A stretch of DNA of 48,773 nucleotides, taken from NCBI GenBank assembly GCA_037447655.1, contig JBBHKE010002364.1, positions 1-48,773 on the forward strand, in the 5' to 3' direction. Position 1 is the first letter of the stretch. Each line of letters begins with the position of its first letter. Positions 41,221-48,773 of this stretch are shown piece after piece. Below the pieces are notes generated by a model. It was not told where the DNA came from and did not search any database. It saw only the letters and a program-made list of their open reading frames with translations. Both the position numbers and the translations under genes were made by a program. Source of the stretch: Zygnema cylindricum. Its lineage: Eukaryota > Streptophyta > Zygnematophyceae > Zygnematales > Zygnemataceae.

Positions 41221-41430
41221 TACACCGTCGATCGTATTTAGCGTAAATGTTTTATTCGCCACTTAAAACATCTTTTCTCCGTACACACTGCTCGAGTTGT
41301 AAATCTGACGGTTGCGATTGAAAGGTAAAATTCTCAACTTCCGATTGGCGGTCTCAAATTGAAAATCTAACAAGTGTGTACGGAGATAGTGGCGAAAAAA
41401 ACATATAAGCTAAATACGATCGACGGTGTA
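41221..41430. mobile_element. Foldback-like TIR element, 210 bp
   Basis: Ends TACACCGTCGATCGTATTTAG and CTAAATACGATCGACGGTGTA. The inverted arms continue imperfectly for about 60-70 bp each (TTCGCCACT, then CTCCGTACACACT), so the element is nearly a hairpin. Flanks GTACAG and CTGTAT extend the symmetry outward. The internal terminal sequence differs from its neighbours, so it is a distinct subfamily. Confidence 0.82.
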
Positions 41431-41482
41431 CTGTATGGATTTTGAGAACACGACAACGTGGCATGGTGTGACGCGATAGCAC

Positions 41483-41681
41483 TACACCGCGAATCGTTAT
41501 TAGTGTCAAAGTCACTAATTTGGGTTCTTAAAATTTTGATTTTTTTCACGAAATAGATTTAATAACGCTATTTAAGGAGGTGGACCATAAGCTGCCACGT
41601 CTCTCTCACTAAATTATAATCAATAACCCTCATTTTTTTTACGCTATTTAAACATTGACACTAATAACGATTCGCGGTGTA
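41483..41681. mobile_element. TIR DNA transposon (MITE), 199 bp
   Basis: TACACCGCGAATCGTTATTAG with perfect inverted counterpart, both continuing as TGTCAA. The interior carries GTGGACCATAAGCTGCCACG, a segment shared (near-identical) with 44540-44740 (inverted) and 48167-48369, defining a subfamily of about 200 bp. Confidence 0.85.
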
Positions 41682-41839
41682 GCCGCTCCAGCAGTTGCGT
41701 TTGGGAATCCAAACTTCAAGCCAAAATGAAAAGTACGATACTCTACGTTATACGGCCGACATTGGTATCACGACAATTTGGCGTAACGTCTATTTTGTCT
41801 GGCCGATAAAAACCTACGTGTTATGAAAGAATAAATCAC

Positions 41840-44240
41840 TGTCGGCAAGATTCGCGTGACAAATCGTAACTCGATTACACGCGTCGACGCCTGGTTGACA
41901 GTATTCCATGATTATTTCTCTCCTCATCAGTTTGGAGTGGCCACGAGAGGGGGTTGTGAGGCCGTGGTCCATGGGATTCGGGCTTTGTTGGATGTACATC
42001 CGGATTGGTTGGTCCTTCAAGTCGACGTTTCCAATGCATTTAATACGGTGGATCGGAACGTGATTTTTTCAGAGCTTATGGTGGCTCCATCTCCGATTGT
42101 CCAATTGTTCCCCTTTGTGAGGGCTTTCTATTCTTTGACAAGCAGCCTTTCCTCCTCGGCCGATGGTGATATTATTCCTCTCTCCTCTGCTACTGGCACT
42201 CGCCAAGGTGACCCTCTCGGCGGACCTTTGTTCGCCCTTGCCCATTACCGGGCCCTTCGTGCCTCCGCAGCCGCCTTCCCTTCTTGCCTTTTTCCTTCGG
42301 TCGCCGATGATACGCACATTATTGGGCCGAGAGAACAAGTCGTGTTGGCATATGATTTTTTCAGGGAACGTTTAGCGGAACTCAACCTTTCAGTTCAGCC
42401 GTCGAAGTGTGTTATTTGGTCTCCTCAGGATATTCCACTTTCGTTTACTACCCCTCCTGGTTTTCAAACCCCTTATCCCTCCGATGGCATTCGTGTGCTA
42501 GGTTGCCCCCTTGGTTCAGATACTTTCGTGACCCATTTCCTTCATGATGCTCTGCAAACAGATCTAGCCCAAGTGGACGACCTTCCTCACCTTCCCGATC
42601 CCCAAGTTGCTTTTGCTATGTTAACCAGGTGTTTTCCCCACCGCCCGTCTTACCTCACTCGTACTTCCCCTCCCACCTCGACATTTCTCTCCTCTCTCTC
42701 GGCTTTTGACGATCGCCTCATGGGCGTCCTCCACTCTCTGTTAGGTCGCGGGGCATTTGATCGCGAGTCTGGGCCATCGGCCCGCATTCAGGCATCCCTC
42801 CCTGTCTCTGCTGGGGGGTTGGGTCTATTATCGACCGCTCGTGTTGCTCCAGCTGCCTATTTGGGAAGTTGGTGTCTTATTGCCTCTACTCTTGTTTCCC
42901 GTTTCTTGGCTGGGGACACCCCCGTTCTAGCTACTGTAATCCCCCGGGTTTCAGACGGTGTGTTCGCCTTCCAGCGATCTCTATTGGATGCGTCACGTTC
43001 TCTTCCTCCCCATTCCCTTGTGGATGTGCCGATTTTCTCGACCCTTGTTACAAAATCTGTTGAGCGTGTCCAGGAATCGATTTCCGATCGGGTTGTCGCC
43101 ACCATTAAATCCGAGCTTCTCACGGCGCTTCCCTCCGATTCTTCTCGTGCCCGTCTTCTCTCTTGTGGTGGTCCCGGTTATGGGTCTTGGCTTTTTGCCA
43201 CACCTATTTTGTCCACTCTCCGATTCTCACCAGCTCAGTTCACCACTGCCCTTCGGTTTCGCCTCGGCCTCCCCCATCCTCCTTTACTTGGCTCTCTTGT
43301 TTGTGCATGTGGTCGTGTCTTGGGGCCCGATGGTGTCCATTTGCTTCGTTGCTCCCATGGGGGAGATTTGATCCAGGCGCACGACACTATTCGAGACACC
43401 GTTGCCACTATTGCTTCAGAAGGGGGCTTTTCTGTGCGTCGTGAGGTTTCTCATATTATTCCCTCGCGTCGGATCGATGTTGTTTTGCTTGATGGTGCCC
43501 GTCGCATTTTCGGTGATATTGTTCTGGCGAACCCTACTTCAGCTACAGTTGTTGGTCAGGCGGCTCGACATCTGGGGGTGGCGGCTCGTGATGCTGCTAA
43601 GGCGAAGGAGCGTGATTATGCCCACCGGGACCCTATGGATGACTTTATCCCGATGGCGGTCGAGATCTTTGGTTGTTTGGGTGTTGCACTGGACGAGTTT
43701 CTCCGTACTTGTGCTCGACGTGCTTTCGAGCGTCGAGGACCTGGGAGCCCTCCTCCTTCGGTCCTTACTTCTTTTTACCGTCAACGCTTATCTGTGGCTC
43801 TACAACGAGTGCAGGCTTCTATTCTCCTCCGATCGACTGTTGCGGTTATGGATCGTCGCCGTGCTCCGGAACTCCCTCAACGTGCTCCTCCGGGCTGGGG
43901 GGACTTACGGGGTTGTTTTTCGTAGATATTTAATTGAGTTAGGGTTGGGGTTGGGGTTTGTATTTTTGTTTTTGTGAGTTGCCGTGCTTTTCATTTTGAG
44001 TTAGGGTGTTTTTATTTTCCTTGTTGTTGCTTCCTTTTTTTAGGGTGTGTTCTTGCGCTCTTTTTGTTTTTTATTATTGTTGTTTTTCAGTGTTGGTCAT
44101 GCCACCCCTTTTGTACCCCCAGACTCAGATGGTTTACCATCGTGCTTTTTAATTTATCCTGCAAGTTTTTTTTTATTACCGAAAAAATAGGGATGTTTAC
44201 ACTTGTCGCGATTTGTTATTTTTTGTCGTTTTACTAAATT
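41840..44240 (+). mobile_element. 5'-truncated non-LTR retrotransposon
   Basis: The RT homology begins abruptly about 41860, in the region just before RT motif A, so the 5' end is lost, as is usual for LINE-type insertion. One 690-codon ORF runs to 43925, then a GT-rich 3' region containing GAGTTAGGGTTGGGGTTGGG and poly-T-like runs. The true 3' end and target duplication are not certain; 44240 is an estimate. A second, decayed copy lies on the minus strand at 22331-23170. Confidence 0.8.
41856..43925 (+). CDS. Reverse transcriptase with C-terminal zinc motif and restriction-like endonuclease (truncated N-terminus)
   Basis: Numbered from 41856 (GTG, not a real start). RT motif A is LQVDVSNAFNTVDR with catalytic Asp57. 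Motif B is SATGTRQGDPLGGPLFAL (about 110-127). Motif C is VADD at 149-152, where YADD or FADD is usual; the two Asp are kept. Thumb-like text follows. The C-terminus has C483-x-C485-x9-H495-x3-C499 with His509, then E530, R539-x-D541 and D554-I, the order of acidic residues in the PD-(D/E)xK endonucleases of R2-like elements. The catalytic Lys is not clearly placed. No apurinic-type endonuclease can be seen, though the N-terminus is missing. The ORF is intact for 690 codons. Confidence 0.82.
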   Translation: MTNRNSITRVDAWLTVFHDYFSPHQFGVATRGGCEAVVHGIRALLDVHPDWLVLQVDVSNAFNTVDRNVIFSELMVAPSPIVQLFPFVRAFYSLTSSLSSSADGDIIPLSSATGTRQGDPLGGPLFALAHYRALRASAAAFPSCLFPSVADDTHIIGPREQVVLAYDFFRERLAELNLSVQPSKCVIWSPQDIPLSFTTPPGFQTPYPSDGIRVLGCPLGSDTFVTHFLHDALQTDLAQVDDLPHLPDPQVAFAMLTRCFPHRPSYLTRTSPPTSTFLSSLSAFDDRLMGVLHSLLGRGAFDRESGPSARIQASLPVSAGGLGLLSTARVAPAAYLGSWCLIASTLVSRFLAGDTPVLATVIPRVSDGVFAFQRSLLDASRSLPPHSLVDVPIFSTLVTKSVERVQESISDRVVATIKSELLTALPSDSSRARLLSCGGPGYGSWLFATPILSTLRFSPAQFTTALRFRLGLPHPPLLGSLVCACGRVLGPDGVHLLRCSHGGDLIQAHDTIRDTVATIASEGGFSVRREVSHIIPSRRIDVVLLDGARRIFGDIVLANPTSATVVGQAARHLGVAARDAAKAKERDYAHRDPMDDFIPMAVEIFGCLGVALDEFLRTCARRAFERRGPGSPPPSVLTSFYRQRLSVALQRVQASILLRSTVAVMDRRRAPELPQRAPPGWGDLRGCFS

Positions 44241-44539
44241 AAATTTTTTGGATGTTAACTTTTGTTGCGTGTTTCGATTTATTCCGTCGTTTCATGTATT
44301 CGTGTCCGCATCGACGGCGCCGTAAGCGGTTTCCAAACAATACGTTAATTTTCGTTTGTGCCGTCGCTTTCGTCGTTGCTGTCGCAGTCGCCTGTTCTCG
44401 TCGCCGTCGCTGCGATATCGTTTCACTTAGTTGGTACGGTTAACTCGCATCGACGGCATCCTGGTAACTGTCGTGGCCACCTTGACGTCATCGGCCGCGG
44501 GTCAACTGTCGCGATCACTTTGTCGTCGTCGCTGTACTG
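43926..44539 (+). other. 3' region of the non-LTR element and flank
   Basis: GT/T-rich 3' untranslated sequence. Telomere-like GGGTT units occur at 43939-43960 and T-runs at 44030-44185. From about 44280 a CGTCG/GTCGC-rich stretch (44300-44530) differs in composition and carries no recognised gene. Confidence 0.5.
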
Positions 44540-44740
44540 TACACCGCCAATCGCTATTAGAGTCAAGGATTAAATAGCGTCAAAAAAAAATTAGCGTTAT
44601 TGATTCTAATTTAGTACCTGAGACGTGGCAGATTATGGTCCACCTACTTAAATAGCGTTATTGATTGTATTTCAGGTTTTTTTTCTTGAAAAAAGGGCAC
44701 CGAATTGGCGTTATATACTCTAATAGCGATTGGCGGTGTA
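44540..44740. mobile_element. TIR DNA transposon (MITE), 201 bp
   Basis: TACACCGCCAATCGCTATTAG and its inverted counterpart are perfect and continue as AGT/ACT. The interior holds the inverted form of the GTGGACCATAATCTGCCACG segment shared with 41483 and 48167. The next element starts three bases after its right end. Confidence 0.85.
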
Positions 44741-44743
44741 CTG

Positions 44744-46799
44744 TACACCGCAAATCGTAATTAGAGTAAATAACGCTAATTCAGTCGCCCTAAATTTCGA
44801 CTCTATCACGCTAAATAGAGTAAATGATTCTAATTTTTTCATTATACTATTTAACGTACTTTTTGAATGAGCGTTAACAACTCTAATACAGTGCCGTTTT
44901 AAATAGCGTGGCGTACGGTCGGTGTCTGACCGTGCAAAATTGTACTTTATTAAGTAAAAAAATACAAATAATGATTTAATACAGGCCGTTATCATGTAAC
45001 TTCGTTTGAACAAACCGCTTACTGTAAACGTCATAGTGACGATGAACTGTACGTTTTGTCAGATTCTGTACGAATACCTAATTTACAGTAGAGATATTCA
45101 CCGCGTCAACTTATAATACTTAAATAAATTAGAGTAAGGGTGTGTCCCCATGTACTTGTAACTTAGCGAAATTACTTTGTATTTTAGCGCGGATCCGCCG
45201 GACCCGGTGTTCAAGTGTCCCTATGTCTGTAAGGACGAAATCGTAACTTACGCTTGTTTACGTCGACAGTACCTGTGACGGTTGTCAACGTTTACAATCT
45301 GTGGTCGCACGTTGTTTTTTGTACCTGCGTGTAACGTCGCATGTCTTACCGTGACATTGTAGACGTAGCGCCTTCCAGCCTGTGCAATTTCACGGTCGAA
45401 GAAGATGCGCTTTGTCTTCGCGTCGCCTGTCCGCTCGACGTGAAATGGCATCGGAATTTGAAGACCCCTGCAAAAAAAGAAATTCGTACTAGACGAAAAC
45501 GGACAAATCCAAACAAATTGTGTACTTGTCTTTGTCGTATTAGAACGCAAACTGACAAAACATAGCGAACTATGCACTTTTCTTTGTCTTTGGAAATCGT
45601 AGGATTTTTGTCGAAATTTACGGCACGTGCGAAAATATGTTCCTATTTGTCAATCGAAAAAACCTAATTTTACATCACATCGCGCATGTGTTTTAAAGAC
45701 AAGGTTGAAGATGACGTTTTTTGTCGTCGAAGTGGGTCGAAAAGCACAAGACGACAACTTTTCGTACATCCTAAGTTCAGGGATGACGCAAATTATACTC
45801 TACAAATTTGCGATTCCTTCGTACGGTTGCAACTTAAGCAGTACGGCGCTAAGTTTTACAGCAAAAAGACAGGAAAAAACCCTTACTTATGCACATGGGG
45901 ACACACCCTAAGGGTGCGTATCTATGTACTTCAAACTTAGAGATTTTTTTTTGTTTTTTACTGCAGATCCGGCGGACCCGGATTTCGGGTGTCCCTAAGT
46001 GTACCAAACGAAATTGTCACTTAGGGCGTGACGATTGTATACGTCGACAATGCCCGTGACGACTGTCAACGTCTACAATCTGTGATGGCGCACGTTATTT
46101 TTCGTAACTCCTTGTGACGTCGCGTGACTTTTCGTGACATTGTAGACCTACCGCCCTCCAGCCTGTGCCGTTTCACGGTTGAAGAATATGCGTTTTGACT
46201 TTGCGTCTATTGTCGGCTCGACGTGAAATGGCATCGGAACCTTGAGACCCCTGCAAAAAAATAACCCGTACCGGATAGAAACGGACAAAACAAAACAAAC
46301 TGTGTACTTCTTTTTGTCGTATTAAACAAAAACGGACAAAACATAGCGAATCGTGTACACTTCCACGTCGCTTGAAATCGTTTGAATTTTTTGAACAAAA
46401 CATTACACGTGCGAATACGTGTTCCTATTTGTTTATAGAAAATCCCTAATTTTAAAACTCATCGGCCCTGTATTTTAAAGATAAGGTTGAAGATGACGTT
46501 TTTTGTCGTCGAAGTGGGTCGAAAAACACAAGACGACAAGTTGTAGTACATTTTAAATTCGATGATGACGCAAAATGTACTTTTTTTTTTCTATTTTATT
46601 GTACGGTTGAAACTTACGCGGTACGGCTCTAAGTTTTACAGGAAAACGACAAAAAAAACCCTTACTTAAGCACACAGAGACGCACCCTAAATTCCTTTTT
46701 GAAAAAGTTATATCACACAAATTAGAGTTCATAACTCTAATTTTTTTTCTCTATTTTTACTCTAATATTTTATTTACTCTAATTTAGATTCACGGTGTA
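44744..46799. mobile_element. Large non-autonomous TIR element, 2.06 kb, with internal tandem repeats
   Basis: Left end TACACCGCAAATCGTAATTAG; right end AATTTAGATTCACGGTGTA, imperfect inverted repeats followed by AGAGTAAATAA on both sides. Subterminal regions carry many ACTCTAAT motifs. Ends match those of the 621-bp element at 35496 in opposite order. The interior is two 782-bp repeats. No transposase seen. Confidence 0.72.
45128..46695. repeat. Two 782-bp diverged tandem repeats
   Basis: Landmarks recur 782-783 bp apart: GACATTGTAGAC (45353 and 46136), CTCGACGTGAAATGGCATCG (about 45434 and 46217), and AAGGTTGAAGATGACG (45701 and 46483). Many substitutions and small indels separate the copies, so the duplication is old. 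ORFs up to 94 codons in copy 1 are not preserved in copy 2, arguing against a protein. Confidence 0.85.
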
Positions 46800-47600
46800 G
46801 TGTAGTTATCGTTGAAGATGCCGCCTTTTCTTACATGTCGCCGATGTAGCTGTCGCTAAAGTTGTCGCCCTTTCTGACATTTCATCGTTGTAGTTGTCGT
46901 TGAAGTTGTCGCCTTTTAGAGCACACCATTTTGGGTGCGCAGATGAACAGAGAACTGACATATTTAAAGTTTTTCCGCCTGGCGACCAAAGGTCTATAAT
47001 TTTTGTATAGAGAATACCATTACCTACCATCTTCTTTCTTTTTTCTCTTGAATTTGATCTTGATTCTCATCTTTTTTTTTTTTTTTATACATTACGAATT
47101 GTCACTCTTTCCATTCATTTGCGAAGGCTTGAAATAATTAGGAAGTGGTTTTTTACATTTAAATGATTTATAGTGGTTTGTGTGAAGTCTATCTTATGTT
47201 TTTTTTGTTTAATGTATGTTTTTGGTCTTACTTTTTAAAGAAATCACATTTTGTTTATCTATTTCATTATTTTTACATGTTTGGGAAAGTTTTTATAAAA
47301 ATAAAAATGTTTTGTTTTTTCATTTGTTTATTAATGTTTATTTATATTTTGATTTTAGGTGTAAGTGTTTTTTTTTCGAATTTTAGGAGTTATATGTTAG
47401 CTTATTATAGCACGAATTCCTCTTTTTCGATTATATGTTACAAAGGATGGGAATTGTTTGTTTCGTGCTCTTTCCCTAATAATGTTTGGCTGTGAGTCTA
47501 AATATTTTTATGTAAAGAAGGTAATTATTAGTTATTTATTTTGTTTTTGGGAAAAGCATGCTATTTTTATTAGTTGTGGACATGGAATTCAATTTATAGA
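46800..47600. other. T-rich intergenic stretch
   Basis: GTTGTCG-type short repeats occur at 46810-46910 and a poly-T run at 47071-47087. An open frame at 47163-47495 is Phe/Tyr/Leu-rich owing to T content and not recognised. A pyrimidine-poor acceptor-like ATTTATAG sits at 47600. Confidence 0.35.
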
Positions 47601-47805
47601 CTTTGGTGAAGTTCGTGTTGCTGCAATAAATTTTGATACTGCTTTTGATATTTGGAATGCTAATTTTCCTACAACATTGTCTGCTCTTAGTGAAAAATGG
47701 GTTGATAATGGTCTTTCTTTATATTTCACCGGTGTTCAATGTGACAGTAATAGTGGATCAAACTTGTTCGTAAATGGGTATTTAAGTGTTACAAATATAG
47801 AGTAA
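47601..47805 (+). CDS. Hypothetical protein, possible last exon
   Basis: The final 68 codons of a longer open frame (from 47458) have balanced, protein-like content: DFGEVRVAAINFDTAFDIW, later LYFTGVQCDSNSGSNLFVNG, ending TNIE-stop. Third positions favour T, unlike the chance frames around it. A possible acceptor (TTTATAG) at 47600 would make this a terminal exon, with upstream exons hidden in the T-rich sequence. No family recognised. Confidence 0.3.
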
Positions 47806-48166
47806 TGAATTTGGTAGACGTTCGCGAAAGAATCCCACGATTTAGAGTTGTATTTTAAAAGATATAGTGATTGGTGTATTTAGGCGACATCGCGAGGTCA
47901 AAATAACGAATGAGTGTCCATTGTATTAGGTTAAGGGTCATATTAGCCGGGGAATTTCAGGCGCACGTTTATAAAGTACCAAATGGATGAATATTTCGTT
48001 TATTAATCAGGATGATTTGTAACATACAATTTTTAGTACGAAAACTTACTTTCACTTTATCGAAATTCGTAGGTAATTTCACGTGTGAAATTTGTGACGC
48101 ACGTCCGTGTAAAGTCACGTTTTGATTCGGGCGCACTTTTGAACGTAACTGTTACGTAGTGAAAAG
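47806..48166. other. Intergenic, nothing recognised
   Basis: AT-rich flank between the hypothetical exon and the last TIR element. No ORF, repeat or motif stands out. Confidence 0.4.
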
Positions 48167-48369
48167 TACACTGTGAATCGTTATTAGCCTTATGTACTCT
48201 ATATCGGCACCCCAAAATTTTGACATTGATACCTTAAATAGAACAAATTACACTATTTAAGGACGTGGACCATAATCTGCCACGTCTCCTTGCACTAAAT
48301 TAGAATGAATGACACTAATTTTTTCATTACTCTAATAGTTTATATAGTCTAATAAGAATTCACGGTGTA
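48167..48369. mobile_element. TIR DNA transposon (MITE), 203 bp, decayed ends
   Basis: Left TACACTGTGAATCGTTATTAG, right CTAATAAGAATTCACGGTGTA, inverted with a few mismatches. The interior GTGGACCATAATCTGCCACG segment ties it to 41483 and 44540. More diverged termini suggest an older insertion. Confidence 0.78.
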
Positions 48370-48773
48370 GCGTTTGATTGGTTAGAAATGCTACATAGTT
48401 AGTGAGAGATTTCGCACGTTTTTGCATTAGTCAGTCTTAGTCCTAGCTGATCAATGATTGACCCTAAGTAAAAGCTTGTTCAACAGAGCGTTGACTTTGG
48501 CTTGGCAGGTCCAGAGCGATGATGGATAAATGGTGAAGTCGAAAAGAAAATTAGGCATCTTCAGCGAATAAAGCTTAATTTGAGCAATGACATTTTTCAC
48601 GGAAATCTCTTACTAACTAAGTAGTGTTTTAGTAGTTAAAAGATAAAATTATTTAAGAGGGGAGGGCAGTGGAAATTACTTTAAAGAAAGGGTTGAACCT
48701 AGAGGGCAACAGACCAAGCTGAATGTCATGTGGACTAAAGCTTCTTTTAATTAATAATTAATCCTTATGTGTG
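48370..48773. other. Intergenic, nothing recognised
   Basis: No gene, repeat or element end identified up to the window edge. Confidence 0.4.

Noticed and set aside
43939-43965. Interstitial telomere (GGGTT-type units)
   Set aside because: Only a few irregular units (TTAGGG, TTGGGG), within the GT-rich 3' region of the non-LTR element; too short for a telomere relic.
42857-43977. Plus-strand ORFs in other frames (137 and 191 codons) over the RT gene
   Set aside because: They overlap the well-supported RT/endonuclease frame and have no recognisable motifs.

Overview
This window looks like a transposon-dense, gene-poor stretch of a plant (streptophyte) nuclear genome. The signs are Ty1/copia elements with plant-type gag, a plant-type leucine-rich-repeat N-terminal cap, many G-boxes, and layers of LTR, non-LTR, SINE and terminal-inverted-repeat elements. 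The set of families (a retroelement carrying a cytosine methyltransferase domain, a non-LTR element with a C-terminal restriction-like endonuclease, and an S1-type secreted protease) fits a non-seed streptophyte such as a bryophyte, fern, lycophyte or charophyte alga better than a flowering plant. The species cannot be named from the sequence alone.

Left third (1-21.6 kb): nested LTR retrotransposons. After an edge-truncated minus-strand LTR (1-770) lies a decayed gag-protease element (about 1009-5295) that ends in a cytosine-5 methyltransferase domain. A solo copia LTR (1827-2891) splits its gag but keeps the frame. A copia element O begins its gag at 5575. It is split by a young, complete, gag-only element A (6109-10445), which has two LTRs of about 1.24 kb, a 5-bp target-site duplication CTTTT and an intact 614-codon ORF. 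O resumes at 10451 with protease, integrase, RT and RNase H and is then joined abruptly near 13968 to copia remnant B. B ends in an LTR (16828-17878) that sits inside the integrase of a third remnant, C (to 20137). A minus-strand LTR D (20138-21646) with an internal 358-bp duplication closes the block.

Middle (21.6-34.5 kb): two minus-strand pieces of a non-LTR retrotransposon (22331-23170 and 25475-25828), an LTR scrap (25998-26594), and the one gene that looks cellular and intact, a trypsin-fold serine protease on the minus strand (28059-29174) with a poly(A) signal. Next come an orphan LRR N-terminal exon (31113-31427, minus), a four-G-box cluster, a long pyrimidine tract, three TGACGTCA palindromes and a tRNA-derived SINE (34210-34452, minus).

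Right third (34.5-48.8 kb): a field of non-autonomous DNA transposons whose termini read TACACCGCNAATCG, flanked by TA, from about 200 bp to 2.06 kb, some nested or almost touching. Among them are a CA microsatellite and a 5'-truncated non-LTR element (about 41840-44240) with a 690-codon RT/endonuclease ORF. No gene in the window forms an operon or pathway with its neighbours. The layout is a record of successive insertions and recombination.
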